From CAYXTW01 sp964452645 (GTDB lineage Bacteria; Zixibacteria; MSB-5A5; GN15; PGXB01), in NCBI GenBank assembly GCA_964452645.1, contig CAYVMO010000004.1, positions 62,001 through 126,000 of the forward strand: a stretch of 64,000 bases of DNA. Direction: 5' to 3'. A program made the translations under genes and the position numbers. Within the stretch, counting starts at the first letter, position 1. The number at the start of each line of letters is the position of its first letter. Shown here piece after piece: positions 29,147 through 38,725 of this stretch. The notes below the pieces were generated by a model. That model was not told the origin of the DNA. It searched no databases and saw only the letters and a list, made by a program, of their open reading frames with translations.

Positions 29147-29495
29147 ATTTTTCCAATCCTATTTTTATATGCTTTCATTAAAACAAACATCTCCAAACAA
29201 TGTTTTGTTCACGTTTTCCGATGAGAAAATAAGAATTTCGTATTTTTTCCGCCTTTCCGCTTATTTTACGGAACATATATAATTTTTCGGCACATCTTAT
29301 CTACCCTTCATATATATAGCATCCGGCGGGAAGGTATCAAAAGGCGAGTCCTTTTTATTATACGTATAAATCGGCTTTTGTCAATAATAACTTGTCCGGG
29401 AGGTGATTGGATGGGGAATCCTTTTAGTGAAAAACCGGGATTTCAATAAAAATCCCGGTTAACATATTCCTGAATTAAATCTTATTTCAGATCTA
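29147..29495. other. Intergenic region upstream of the M6 protease gene
   Basis: This 349-bp AT-rich region must hold the M6 protease promoter. It also carries the terminator of the redox gene pair (29433-29460). Nothing else is recognised. Confidence 0.6.
29433..29460 (-). terminator. Intrinsic terminator after the redox gene pair
   Basis: Arms of at least 10 bp (aaccgggatt / aatcccggtt) enclose a short A/T-rich loop. On the minus strand the stem ends in a TTTTT run, about 36 bp past the stop codon of the iron-sulfur protein gene. Confidence 0.85.
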
Positions 29496-31109
29496 TTAAT
29501 GCCATTCCCACTCGATATACGGTTTATCCAGATCGGTCATGGCATTGACAACCAGTTCCACCAAGCCGCCGTAAAGAATATTGCACTTTTCAAACAATCC
29601 GTAAGCGGCAAACATATCCCGCATAGCACCTTTGCAGTTCGAGCAGGGGGCACAGACATATTTTTTATGTTCCGGTCCAATAATATCCTGGAAAACATTG
29701 AGAATCTGCCGCAGCTTGGCGCGACCGGATAGAATCTCCCGCCATTCGGGAAAATTGAGATCCTGAGTGATGGCGAAACCGCTTCCGCCGCCACAGCAAT
29801 AATTTCTTACCCCGTGCGGCGTCATCTCGCGGAAATTATTACAAACGGCACGGATAATTTCGCGCTGCGGTTTGACAATCCCCATCAGTCGGACAACATT
29901 GCAGGGATCGTGAAGAGTTATCGTGATATCATCGTTACGAGAGGGATCGAGTTTTAATCGACCTTCTTTGATTATTTCATTGATCAGCGTCAGCGAGCTT
30001 TCCCTGGGAATGTTAAACTCGCCGGTAAAAACACGATCGGCAATGACGGTCAGGGCTTTATGAGCGTGACCGCATTCGCCGAGCACGATTTTTTTAACAC
30101 CCAGCTTCTTGGCCACTTCGGCATGTTTGACAGCCACTTTGGCGAACTGAACGTCATCGTACCAGACTCCATAATTAACGCTGTCGTATCCCACCAGGTC
30201 GCTGGAAAGAGTGTAACTGATCCCGGCCGCCTCGAGGATAATGGCGAAAGCCTCCGGATTTTCCGGCCAGGCCAGAAATTCACCGGCGTTGTGAATCAAA
30301 AGGATATCCGCTCCGGCCTTATCCATCGGCCATTTGAATTTCATCCCGGTTCGGTCTTCCACTTCTTCTTCCAGAAATTCGATGTTATCCAGAAACGGCT
30401 CGGGGGCCATACCGGTCGAAGAGCCAACTCTCAACTGAAGTACCGAACCTTTTTTGTGCAGAGGATCGAGATTTATATCCATCTCCTGGCTGAAGATTTT
30501 TCGCAACTCGCGCGTTACCAGACCGTTATCGGCGCCGATCGGACAGGTTTGCGCACAGCGGCGACAGATAGTACAACGATAGGTCAGTTCCATCAGACGG
30601 GCAATCATCCGCCACGTGACATCGATATCGTTGCCTGAAATCTTGGCAAAAAACTTGCCGCCGTTTTTGACATATTTTTTATAAAGCCGCCTTAGAATGT
30701 CGGCCCGGTAGGTCGGACGATAAATATCCAGCCTACCCGATTCATTATAGATAGGACAGGCCTTCGAACAGGTCTGACACTTGGCGCAATACTCCATAGT
30801 CAGAAAAAGCGGCTGTAAAAAAGTCCAGTTGTTTTCTTTTTCAAAGAGCTTTTTTAATCCGGAAAGAAACTGTTCGACCAGTTTCTGTTTTTCCTCTTCG
30901 GTTTTGGGACGCGGATATTTGATGGTTACGACACCATCAAGATCGCTTTCATATTTTTCCCGGGCTTCTTCCGAAAGCGGTTTCAATTTTGGTTCCAGAT
31001 CCAGCTTATCATAGGGGGGTGGCAGAGGAAGAAACTGCGACTGGTCAAGTCGGACCAGTTGTCCCGGTGCATTTGCGAATTGCTTCAAATTTATTTTGCT
31101 GTCAGCCAT
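29496..31109 (-). CDS. HdrD/DsrK/TmcB-like iron-sulfur oxidoreductase subunit
   Basis: The start is ATG 31109, preceded by TGAGGA, overlapping the upstream gene's stop by 8 nt. Two [4Fe-4S] ferredoxin motifs, 'CAKCQTCSKACP' (about residue 108) and 'CTICRRCAQTCP' (about 180), are followed by two cysteine-rich CCG-type regions containing 'HDPCNVVR', 'NYCCGGGSGF' and 'CAPCSNCK'. This is the layout of HdrD, DsrK and TmcB, cytoplasmic subunits that exchange electrons with a membrane cytochrome b and thiol or disulfide partners. At about 537 aa it has DsrK/TmcB length. The adjacent gene supplies the cytochrome b. No dsrAB, dsrC, periplasmic cytochrome or other partner is in the window, so the physiological donor and acceptor are unknown. 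Confidence 0.88.
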   Translation of the reverse strand: MADSKINLKQFANAPGQLVRLDQSQFLPLPPPYDKLDLEPKLKPLSEEAREKYESDLDGVVTIKYPRPKTEEEKQKLVEQFLSGLKKLFEKENNWTFLQPLFLTMEYCAKCQTCSKACPIYNESGRLDIYRPTYRADILRRLYKKYVKNGGKFFAKISGNDIDVTWRMIARLMELTYRCTICRRCAQTCPIGADNGLVTRELRKIFSQEMDINLDPLHKKGSVLQLRVGSSTGMAPEPFLDNIEFLEEEVEDRTGMKFKWPMDKAGADILLIHNAGEFLAWPENPEAFAIILEAAGISYTLSSDLVGYDSVNYGVWYDDVQFAKVAVKHAEVAKKLGVKKIVLGECGHAHKALTVIADRVFTGEFNIPRESSLTLINEIIKEGRLKLDPSRNDDITITLHDPCNVVRLMGIVKPQREIIRAVCNNFREMTPHGVRNYCCGGGSGFAITQDLNFPEWREILSGRAKLRQILNVFQDIIGPEHKKYVCAPCSNCKGAMRDMFAAYGLFEKCNILYGGLVELVVNAMTDLDKPYIEWEWH

Positions 31110-32040
31110 TGTTGTTTTCCTCATCAGTTGCCGCCTCTGCCCATGTACTACCGCTTTTTATATGCGGAGCCGACCAGTTTTGCCGAAATCCCAGCGAGGA
31201 ACTGACGGCTTTCTCAATTTTGCCGCCCCGGACATTAGGCGAATCTTCCCATCTAATCCAGTGATACGTAAAGTATTTGCCAAATAAATGAGTCATATGA
31301 GTGAATGGATAATAAAACAGCAGTGCCGCCGTCACCCAGAGCTGCACTTTGACTGCCATCGGCAAAATCCCGATCGCCCGGAACGTAATCAAATCCCGAA
31401 CAAAACCTCTCAGGATCGAATAGCCCGGATCAACCGTCAGCCATGATACAAATCCGGTAACAAAGACCGCCAGCAGGAAAAGAAGATTGGTGTAGTCGCT
31501 GCGAACGGTCGATTTTCGAATTTCTCCCCAGGTTGATCTGCAGATTAATAGCCCGACAGCGCCGACGATTGCCAGAATCCAGCCGATTGTGCCGATTATT
31601 ACGGTCAGATGATAAACAACAACCGCGAGACCGTTTGCCGATGCAGCTGATATTCCGATTCCCGCGGCGCCCAGAATAGCGCCGAAAACCAACAGAAAGA
31701 TAAATCCTATAAGACAATACATCCCGAAATGAAAGGGAAATGAGAATATCCACAACAAGCGATTGTTATTAAAAAGCGATTGAATGAATATAATCTCTTT
31801 GGCCATCTCTTTCAGTTCACTGAACATGGAGGTATTTGCAGGTTTTGTCCACCAATCGGCATCTTCAAAATAAGAACCTCCATATTCAGCTTTCCCTTTT
31901 TCATGCGGTATCGGATACAGATCCCATCTAAGATGAACCGGCATCCGGGCGATTTTGGCCATCTTCAAGACAACCACCACGATGAAAAAGAGGATTGAAA
32001 TGTAGCATAACGTCTGCAATCCGCCCATCGAATCCTCCAT
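31102..32040 (-). CDS. NarI/DsrM/TmcC-like membrane cytochrome b subunit
   Basis: A protein of about 312 aa with around six membrane helices. An N-terminal anchor is followed by the 'MPVHLRWDLYPIPHE' and 'YGGSYFEDADWWTKP' segments that mark the TmcC/HmeC/DsrM group, and then by a nitrate-reductase gamma-type domain. Candidate haem ligands are His residues in 'FPFHFGMY', 'VVYHLTV' and 'FTHMTHLFGKYFTYHW'. It would move electrons between the quinone pool and the iron-sulfur partner encoded downstream, whose start overlaps its stop by 8 nt. The start may be ATG 32040 (AGGA upstream) or ATG 32028 (GGAGG upstream). Confidence 0.87.
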   Translation of the reverse strand: MEDSMGGLQTLCYISILFFIVVVVLKMAKIARMPVHLRWDLYPIPHEKGKAEYGGSYFEDADWWTKPANTSMFSELKEMAKEIIFIQSLFNNNRLLWIFSFPFHFGMYCLIGFIFLLVFGAILGAAGIGISAASANGLAVVVYHLTVIIGTIGWILAIVGAVGLLICRSTWGEIRKSTVRSDYTNLLFLLAVFVTGFVSWLTVDPGYSILRGFVRDLITFRAIGILPMAVKVQLWVTAALLFYYPFTHMTHLFGKYFTYHWIRWEDSPNVRGGKIEKAVSSSLGFRQNWSAPHIKSGSTWAEAATDEENNNG

Positions 32041-32419
32041 TATTTCCTAAATAAATACGTTCCTAATTCCACGTTCATAAGTACATCAGTTTGAGAAATA
32101 ATTCACAAACTTCGGCAAGATAGCTTTATTTGCTTTTTCTGTCAAGCATAATCAGGCGTGGCGCAACAATTTATTGCATTTATTATGGACTGCAATAGGC
32201 CTTTATTATCTTTTTCGAAAAAACCTAAAGCTCTAAAGCCGCGTTTCCCTAACGCCGTAAATTGCAGGCGCTTATGCAACCGTCAAGGGGGCCTGACTCA
32301 AGTAATGGTTGAATCTGGCCGATGATATAAATAAATCACGGTTTCTGATTGCTTATGCGGAAGAATAACAATCAAAGCCTAAAAATGTCAACGTTTGAAG
32401 TTTGGTTTCGGGGGCTATT
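32041..32419. other. Divergent intergenic region (379 bp)
   Basis: The region lies between the redox gene pair and the GAF protein gene and holds both promoters. A frame on the minus strand over 32353-32700 is antisense to the GAF gene and not believed. No repeat or RNA element is recognised. Confidence 0.5.
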
Positions 32420-33004
32420 ATGAATGAAACCGCTGCGGCTCCGAGAGCCGGGAAAGATACCGGCGGTAACGAGTCCGGAGTTTTTAATTCCAACGCAGGA
32501 TCCGGAATCTGCCGTCCGCTGGTACGTATCCTGGACCAAAACAAATCGGTTTCGAGACGATTTTTCGAACTTATCAACAGGTTGAATAAATTCTTTTCAA
32601 TATCCAGAGCAGTATTAATAATCAATGACAAAGACGGCGATTCCCTGAAGATGATGACGGCCTGGGAGCAGGCCCGATTGCGCGAGGGTGTAATGCTCAC
32701 TATCCCCCGAAAAAATTCGCTTCTTCGCCGGGCGTCGGGAATCAGGGTGATTATTAACCGATCGTCAACGGGAGAATTTCCGCCCGAATATCAGGGTAAT
32801 TTTATCGAAAACAATATCCTGTTTGATAAATCAACCAGTTCATTGGCAATTTGCCCGCTTTTTGCCGGTGAGATGTTAATGGGGATAACCTGTCTGACAT
32901 CGTCGGCCCCGTTTGCCTTCGAATTAATAGAAGAAGGATATTTTGACGGTATTTTCAGGCAACTGGGTGAAGTCCTGGCCGATGAACATATGTTCTCTCT
33001 TTAA
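32420..33004 (+). CDS. Single-GAF-domain protein
   Basis: A protein of about 194 aa starting at ATG 32420 (GGGGG upstream); the in-frame TTG at 32402 is less likely. After a low-complexity N-terminus, residues 40-190 fit a GAF domain: helix 'VSRRFFELINRLNKFFSISRAVLIIND', a beta sheet, 'LLRRASGIRVIIN', 'SSLAICPLFAGEMLMGITCL' and the closing 'FFDGIF-QLGEVLADE' helix. GAF domains bind small molecules or act in signalling. No output domain is attached. It is divergent from the redox pair and 242 bp ahead of the FG-GAP gene. The ligand is unknown. Confidence 0.7.
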   Translation: MNETAAAPRAGKDTGGNESGVFNSNAGSGICRPLVRILDQNKSVSRRFFELINRLNKFFSISRAVLIINDKDGDSLKMMTAWEQARLREGVMLTIPRKNSLLRRASGIRVIINRSSTGEFPPEYQGNFIENNILFDKSTSSLAICPLFAGEMLMGITCLTSSAPFAFELIEEGYFDGIFRQLGEVLADEHMFSL

Positions 33005-33246
33005 CGAATATTGATTGAAGATATATTCCTTTATGGCGGATTGATTAAAGAGCCCATACAAGTCAATATTTATTCTTCCTTTTTGCCCACCGACAGCTTT
33101 TGAATCAGTATATTTAAAATCGCGGCCTGCGTATTGACAGCCGAGTTCTTTGCGGTCTGTCGGTTCAAATTGTAGTTGAACTAAATACGATATTTGTGTA
33201 TTTTAAATTATTAGAGAACAAAATCGGGTTGGTAAGGCGGAGTAGT

Positions 33247-34746
33247 ATGCTGTCTTTAAAAAACGTATTAATTTCGGTCTTTCTTCTAATATTTTCCGGG
33301 TTAAGCATTAACCCACTATGGGCAGCCGATCAGGATTTTTTCGATGTTTATGGTCTGGAAATCGAGGGCGAAATATACGGGTATTTGACTGGTGAATTCA
33401 ATGGCGATGACCTAACCGATATCGTGATTATTTATTCACCCGCCGACGATTATAGTACTCGATACCTTGCCCTGTTTATACAAAGAAACCTGACCGGATT
33501 TAATCCACGCGCCGATTATCTGGCCGAACTCCCGCAAACCGCGGCCCAGATCAATGCCACCGATATAAATAATGACGGCCGCGCAGAAATCCTTATTATC
33601 GACGCCGATGGTGTCGGATATTTCCGTTTCACGCAAAACGTCGGCTTTGATGGCCCGATTAGGCTCATTCGATATAAGACCGTTTTTGCTTTTCCTCTTT
33701 TTCATGGGATTATTACCGACCCGTTTGTTTTCGAGATTAACGGCAGTCGCGGTTGGGAAATTGTTATCCCCGCCCCCAGAGGTTATGTAGTTTTCGAAAA
33801 AGGGGAAGATGGCAACTATCAGATTCTGAATCAGTTGTCGGTTTCGATTGCCTGTCGCAATACCGACAGAACTATGGGAGATTTTTCGGTACGAAAAAAC
33901 ACCGACATGACAATCAGATTTGCTTCTATACACGTTCTCGATGGCAATCTCGACGGACGAAACGATATTTATTTTTTATGGGACCGAAAGTTGTGTTGTT
34001 TTTTCCAGGACTCGACCGGCAATTTTTCCCAGGCTCCCGATGTTTCGCTTACATTTTTTCCGTCGAATTCGGCCGGAAATTTTGAAAGCCAACTGGTTGA
34101 TTATAATAATGACCAAAGACCGGATATTGCCGTTTCCTGCACGTCCGGCGGTATCTCCAATTCCGAGACCAGGATCAGGTTTCATGTTGCCGATGCCAAC
34201 GGACGCATAAGCGCGGCGTACAGCAAAGAGATTTCATTGTCCGATTCCCATTGTAATATGATGGTCAATGATTATGACGGCGATAATGTCCCGGAATTGG
34301 TGATTCCCGCGATTGAACTCGGTTCTATGGCGGCGACCAAAATTCTTCTGATGAAAAGAGCCGATTTGAATATTCTGATTTATCCTTTCAAATCGGGGAT
34401 GCCGGCAAAGGAGCCGGATAAAAGACGAAATTATGAATTCCGGTTTAATCTTGACGATGCGCAGCCGACCGGCGAGGTGGCCGTCGATTGGTCGGCTGAT
34501 TATAACGGTGACCGATATAAAGACCTTGTTTTTTCTTCCGGCAAGGGAGAGTTGAAATTCTATTGGGGGGAGAAGAAAGATTATCTGTCGAAAAAAGCGG
34601 ACCTGGAGATACCTCTCGACCACCCCTCGGAGATTTATCCCGTAAAACTCAATAATGGCCGGCATTCCGACCTCATTGTCAGGCATAACTTGAACGGACG
34701 AGTTGACCGTTTGACGGTCCTGAAAAATAAAAACAATAAACTTTAA
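33247..34746 (+). CDS. Exported FG-GAP/VCBS repeat protein
   Basis: The start is ATG 33247 with AAGGCGGAG ahead, which gives a proper signal peptide ('VLISVFLLIFSGLSINPLWA'); the in-frame ATG at 33196 would spoil it. The 499-aa protein consists of FG-GAP/VCBS-type repeats with 'GEFNGDDLTDIVII', 'TDINNDGRAEILIID', 'DYNNDQRPDIAVSC', 'DYDGDNVPELVIP' and 'DYNGDRYKDLVFSSG'. It forms a predicted seven-bladed propeller outside the cytoplasm. It is the first of five plus-strand genes with short gaps (15 bp to the zinc-ribbon gene). No enzymatic motif was seen. Confidence 0.85.
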   Translation: MLSLKNVLISVFLLIFSGLSINPLWAADQDFFDVYGLEIEGEIYGYLTGEFNGDDLTDIVIIYSPADDYSTRYLALFIQRNLTGFNPRADYLAELPQTAAQINATDINNDGRAEILIIDADGVGYFRFTQNVGFDGPIRLIRYKTVFAFPLFHGIITDPFVFEINGSRGWEIVIPAPRGYVVFEKGEDGNYQILNQLSVSIACRNTDRTMGDFSVRKNTDMTIRFASIHVLDGNLDGRNDIYFLWDRKLCCFFQDSTGNFSQAPDVSLTFFPSNSAGNFESQLVDYNNDQRPDIAVSCTSGGISNSETRIRFHVADANGRISAAYSKEISLSDSHCNMMVNDYDGDNVPELVIPAIELGSMAATKILLMKRADLNILIYPFKSGMPAKEPDKRRNYEFRFNLDDAQPTGEVAVDWSADYNGDRYKDLVFSSGKGELKFYWGEKKDYLSKKADLEIPLDHPSEIYPVKLNNGRHSDLIVRHNLNGRVDRLTVLKNKNNKL

Positions 34747-34761
34747 CGGGGGACTTAAAGC

Positions 34762-34956
34762 ATGTCACAACCTGAATATCCCGTTTGTCTCAAATGCGAA
34801 AAAGGTCGCTTGTTGCCGCTATCCGACTACGGCCGCGACGGGGCCACTATCAAGTATAAGGCGTGGGTTTGTTCGAATCCTGACTGCGGATTTTCGCTGC
34901 GGATTGACAACGGGGAAATAAGTTACGGCAAACCTATCGGGGTCTCAAGCAAGTAG
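34762..34956 (+). CDS. Small zinc-ribbon protein (64 aa)
   Basis: The protein has four cysteines arranged CX2C (C9, C12) and CX4C (C37, C42) around a short beta hairpin, so a zinc ribbon is likely. The rest is polar. A G-rich ribosome binding site (GGGGGA) precedes the ATG. It lies 15 bp after the FG-GAP gene and 5 bp before the YbbR gene, so all are co-transcribed. Function unknown; a nucleic-acid or protein-binding adaptor is the usual guess for such ribbons. Confidence 0.75.
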   Translation: MSQPEYPVCLKCEKGRLLPLSDYGRDGATIKYKAWVCSNPDCGFSLRIDNGEISYGKPIGVSSK

Positions 34957-34961
34957 GTATT

Positions 34962-35894
34962 ATGCCAAAACTTTTTGAAAATCTCTGGGTGAAAATCGCG
35001 GCCATCCTGCTGGCGATTCTTCTCTGGTTTCACGTCGCCACGGAAAAGACATACCAGATGGAGATATCGCTGCCCCTGGCTCATATTGAGATATCCGAAG
35101 AACTGGTAATCGCCGAGCCGCCGCCCGATTCCATCCGGGTCCTTGTCTCGGCAAGCGGTAAGACGCTTCTGCGAAGTGATTGGAAAAAAAGTGGCTTAAG
35201 GCTGGTGGTCACCGGCAGCCGCGCGGCCAAATTTGTAACCCATATATCGACCACGAATCTGTCTCTGGTCAAGGGCGATAAAGTTGCATTATTGGAAGTT
35301 ATCCAGCCGCGTGAGATTGTTCTTACCTGCGAGCGCAAAATGCAAAAGACTGTCCCCATTGTCTCGAAGCTGACCGTTTATCCCGATGAGGGGTACCTGG
35401 TCGATGAAAATGAGTCTATTTTCCCCAAAGAGGTTACCCTGACCGGACCGAGAGGACTTATTCAGGATATCGATTCCATCGAGACGATTTCCAAAACCAT
35501 CGAGGGTGTTCGCGATGATTTTTCGAGCAGAATCGCCCTCAAGCGGCCCGATATTTATGGTCTGATTATGGAGCCGGATACGGTTGTCGCCTATTTCAAT
35601 GTCACACCCATCAAGCGAAAAGAGTTTAAAAATGTCTCCATCAAACTGATTAACATGCCGGGCGGCAAAAATTACGATTTCACTCCGAAGACGATCGACC
35701 TTCGCGTTGCCGGCAAAACCGGGTCTATTGACAGCCTTTCCGTCGGTCTTTTTTCGGTCATCGCCGACTATGTTCTGGCCGATAGCAAAGGTGTCGTACC
35801 GGTGCAGGTCGTGATGCCGCCGTCGGTTACACTGCTGTATAAATCGACCGATTCAGTAAAAATTATTGTAAACAATGCTGACTCTGGGAATTGA
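34962..35894 (+). CDS. YbbR-domain protein (CdaR-like)
   Basis: An N-terminal membrane anchor ('LWVKIAAILLAILLWF') is followed by extracytoplasmic YbbR repeats. These include 'EISLPLAHIEISEELVIAEPPPDSIRVLVSASGKTL', 'VPIVSKLTVYPDEGYLVD' and 'EVTLTGPRGLIQDIDSIET'. In Firmicutes the YbbR protein CdaR regulates the diadenylate cyclase CdaA; here no cdaA lies next to it. The gene overlaps tsaD by 20 nt, which suggests translational coupling. The family assignment is good; a link to c-di-AMP is inferred only from the family. Confidence 0.87.
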   Translation: MPKLFENLWVKIAAILLAILLWFHVATEKTYQMEISLPLAHIEISEELVIAEPPPDSIRVLVSASGKTLLRSDWKKSGLRLVVTGSRAAKFVTHISTTNLSLVKGDKVALLEVIQPREIVLTCERKMQKTVPIVSKLTVYPDEGYLVDENESIFPKEVTLTGPRGLIQDIDSIETISKTIEGVRDDFSSRIALKRPDIYGLIMEPDTVVAYFNVTPIKRKEFKNVSIKLINMPGGKNYDFTPKTIDLRVAGKTGSIDSLSVGLFSVIADYVLADSKGVVPVQVVMPPSVTLLYKSTDSVKIIVNNADSGN

Positions 35895-36876
35895 AACTTC
35901 CTGCGACGAAACCTCGGTGGCTGTCGTCAAGGATACCGACGAAATACTATCCAATATAATTCTCAGCCAGATGATCCATAAGGGATTCGGCGGTGTCGTG
36001 CCGGAATTGGCCAGTCGTGAACATCTTAAAGCGATAACCGCGGTTTACGATGAAGCTCTCGGTCAGGCGGGAATAGCCCCCGAGGGTATAGGTCTGATCG
36101 CCGCCACCTATGGCCCCGGTCTTGTTGGAGCGCTTCTGGTCGGGCTGAATTTCGGAAAAGGGCTCGCGTACGGTTACGATAAACCGTTTAAGGCGGTTAA
36201 TCATCTGGAAGGACACATTGCCTCGAATTTTCTGGCACATCATGATCTTCCCGAAAGACATATCACTTTAATTATTTCCGGGGGACACACATCGCTGGTT
36301 CTTATAAACGGTTTCGGGAATTATAAAGTGCTTGGCCAAACCAAAGATGATGCTGTCGGGGAAGCGTACGATAAAGTCGCCAAATTGCTGGGATTGGGCT
36401 ATCCCGGCGGGGCTGAAATCGATCGTCTGGGTAATATCGGTAATAGAAATTATTTTAAATTCCCGCGCGGGATTATCAGAGAAGACAGCTATGATTTTTC
36501 ATATTCCGGTCTGAAAACGGCGGTGGCACTTCATGTCCGGGGTATGTCCGAAATCGAGCTAAAATCAAAACAGGCCGATATTGCGGCTTCGTTTCAGGAA
36601 GCGGCGCTGGAAGTGCTGGTCGTTAAGGCCGTGCGGGCGGTGTCCGAATTCGGTGTCAAGGCGATAACGCTTTCGGGCGGCGTCGCCTCAAACAGCCGCC
36701 TGAAAGAAATGATACAAAAACGCTTGGGAAAAAACAGAGCCCGTTTCTATTTTCCGCCGCAGCAATTATGCACCGACAATGCCGCCATGATCGCCGCCGC
36801 CGGTTATCTCAGGTATAATATCGATGGTGCCTCCGGTCTGGATATAAACGCCATACCATACTTAAAGCTTATTTAA
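35875..36876 (+). CDS. tsaD: tRNA N6-adenosine threonylcarbamoyltransferase
   Basis: A 333-aa Kae1/TsaD protein. The start 'LGIETSCDETSVAVV', the metal-binding 'NHLEGH' (H110, H114), 'ISGGHTSLVLI', 'DDAVGEAYDKVAKLLGLGYPGG' and 'LSGGVASNSRLK' are all present, with 'CTDNAAMIAAAG' near the end. It transfers the threonylcarbamoyl group to A37 of tRNAs reading ANN codons, together with TsaB and TsaE, which are not in the window. Length and motifs are complete. It is the essential gene of this plus-strand cluster. Confidence 0.97.
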   Translation: MLTLGIETSCDETSVAVVKDTDEILSNIILSQMIHKGFGGVVPELASREHLKAITAVYDEALGQAGIAPEGIGLIAATYGPGLVGALLVGLNFGKGLAYGYDKPFKAVNHLEGHIASNFLAHHDLPERHITLIISGGHTSLVLINGFGNYKVLGQTKDDAVGEAYDKVAKLLGLGYPGGAEIDRLGNIGNRNYFKFPRGIIREDSYDFSYSGLKTAVALHVRGMSEIELKSKQADIAASFQEAALEVLVVKAVRAVSEFGVKAITLSGGVASNSRLKEMIQKRLGKNRARFYFPPQQLCTDNAAMIAAAGYLRYNIDGASGLDINAIPYLKLI

Positions 36877-36959
36877 ATATACGGCGTTGTTTGACTATTC
36901 ATCGCTTTCTAATTATTATGCCGTGAGATAATTATGATACATGTTGTGGAAATCGATAA

Positions 36960-37859
36960 ATGATGATCAGCGGCTTTTCATACATTCGCAATGGTTTTAC
37001 CTACGGGTATCCGTTTCTGCAGTCGATTCAATCGATTCTGCCGATTTGCGATGAATTTATAATGGCGGTCGGGGATTCGACCGACGGCACGCGGGAGGCG
37101 ATAGAAAGATTAGATTCCGAGAAAGTAAAAATAATAGATACCGTCTGGGATGAAACCCTGCGCGAGGGCGGGCGGATTTTTGCGCAACAAGCGAATATCG
37201 CTCTCGATAATATTTCCGGCGACTGGGGTTTTCATATTCAAGCCGATGAAATCGTCCATGAAGATGATCTTAGTACAATCAAGAATACTATTGCGGCGTG
37301 CGATAATGACGAACGTGTCGAGGGATTGTTATTTGGATTTCTGAATTTCTGCGGCAGTTATGATTATATCGGCACCAGCCGCAGCTGGCATCGGTATGAA
37401 ATACGCATCATTAGAAACAAAGGCGCGGTCAGATCATACCGCGATTCACAGGGATTTCGGAAGTACACCAGTCTTGAGAGTTTCAATAACGGGGAGAAAG
37501 GTGAAAAACTGAAAGTCAAAAAAGCCGATGCCTCGATCTATCATTACAATTATGTTCGCCACCCGAAACTTATGAAAAAGAAATCCGATTATTTTCATCG
37601 TTTCTGGCATGATGATAGCTGGCTGGAGGAAAACATAGATAAAGAAACCGATTCCGGATTCGAATTCGACGGCGAACTGGAAAGATTTTACGGGACGCAT
37701 CCGAAACTGATGCATGATATAATCAAACAGCAGGACTGGAAGTTCGTCTACGATAAATCGAAAGTCAAGCAGTCGTTGCGTGAAAAGATACTTAACGTCA
37801 TAGAAAAACGAACCGGCATAAGGATCGGGGAATATAAAAATTATATTTTATTGAAGTAG
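36960..37859 (+). CDS. Family 2-like glycosyltransferase
   Basis: A 299-aa protein with a GT-A start ('SGFSYIRNGFTYGYPFLQSI'), nucleotide-sugar-binding 'ICDEFIMAVGDSTDGTRE' and the short acidic metal site 'IQADE' (about 94-97) in place of a classic DxD. The C-terminal half contains 'YRDSQGFRKY' and 'IYHYNYVRHPKLMKKKSDYF', as in a group of GT2-like enzymes from FCB bacteria. Either of two consecutive ATGs may be used. It lies 83 bp after tsaD and may be separately transcribed. Acceptor and sugar are unknown; surface glycan assembly is likely. Confidence 0.82.
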   Translation: MMISGFSYIRNGFTYGYPFLQSIQSILPICDEFIMAVGDSTDGTREAIERLDSEKVKIIDTVWDETLREGGRIFAQQANIALDNISGDWGFHIQADEIVHEDDLSTIKNTIAACDNDERVEGLLFGFLNFCGSYDYIGTSRSWHRYEIRIIRNKGAVRSYRDSQGFRKYTSLESFNNGEKGEKLKVKKADASIYHYNYVRHPKLMKKKSDYFHRFWHDDSWLEENIDKETDSGFEFDGELERFYGTHPKLMHDIIKQQDWKFVYDKSKVKQSLREKILNVIEKRTGIRIGEYKNYILLK

Positions 37860-38083
37860 ATTGGAATCGCGCCCCGGGCTGGTTTCAATAAAACAAAAAA
37901 TGGACCAAATCTGCATTAATACAGGCTGCAATTTGGTGACATATTATCAGGTGGCGTTTTTTTTGCGGCAAGGATCTGTTTGAAATCGTTTTTTTCGCCA
38001 TTTAATTTATATTGTAAGTAGATGAATTGTAAGTTAATCCAAGGTCATGTATTGTGAGACATATTTTATAATGCACAGAAGTC

Positions 38084-38590
38084 ATGTACAATGGCCCATT
38101 TGAAATAAGGCCGATCACTGAGAGTGATCTGGAGGAAGTCCTCGAAGTCTATCGACAGAGTGAGGACTTTTTGGCTCTGGGACCACAGCCGAAAGCATCC
38201 ATGGAAATGATTCTTCACGATATAGAAACATCGCGGTGTGAAAATGGCATTTTCTGCGGAATTTACGAATCGGCAGGAAGGTTGGTCGGTATTATTGATT
38301 ACGTTCCCCGTGAATTCAATGGAGCGGCTCATGTGGCATTCATTTCCCTGCTATTGATTTCTGCTCCTTTACGCAATAAAGGCATCGGGACGAAAATCTT
38401 GGAGCTTGTGGAAAACGAAATCAAGGCGAACAGCCAGGTAAATGAAATCCAGACGGCTGTACAATTGAATAATCCGGCTGCTCTTCGCTTCTGGCAGATG
38501 AATAATTATCGGGTCATCGGTAATCCTGAGCCTAGACCGGATCAGACTGTGGTATTGTATCTGCGCAAAAAGCTCTTCATCTCGGATTGA
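38084..38590 (+). CDS. GNAT-family N-acetyltransferase
   Basis: A 168-aa protein with the full GNAT fold: 'FEIRPITESDLEEVLEVY' at the start, a beta-sheet core, the acetyl-CoA loop 'LLISAPLRNKGIGTKILELVENE' (the R/Q-x-x-G-x-G/A motif A) and 'LNNPAALRFWQMNNYRVIG'. It transfers an acetyl group from acetyl-CoA to an amine; the substrate cannot be told. It stands 224 bp after the glycosyltransferase gene and converges with the large secreted-protein gene. Confidence 0.88.
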   Translation: MYNGPFEIRPITESDLEEVLEVYRQSEDFLALGPQPKASMEMILHDIETSRCENGIFCGIYESAGRLVGIIDYVPREFNGAAHVAFISLLLISAPLRNKGIGTKILELVENEIKANSQVNEIQTAVQLNNPAALRFWQMNNYRVIGNPEPRPDQTVVLYLRKKLFISD

Positions 38591-38725
38591 GACAAGTCAG
38601 CCTCCGCTTCGAACACCGGAGCAGCCGGAGAACCCTGATTCGCGAAATCTCGCCCAGGGCAGGTTCCGACATAATTAGAAAGTCGAATCCGGAGGCGATT
38701 TCGGCCTGCTGGACCTTTCAGAATT

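Noticed and set aside
30060..30638. 192-codon frame on the plus strand
   Set aside because: It is antisense to the iron-sulfur oxidoreductase gene, which has full catalytic motifs.
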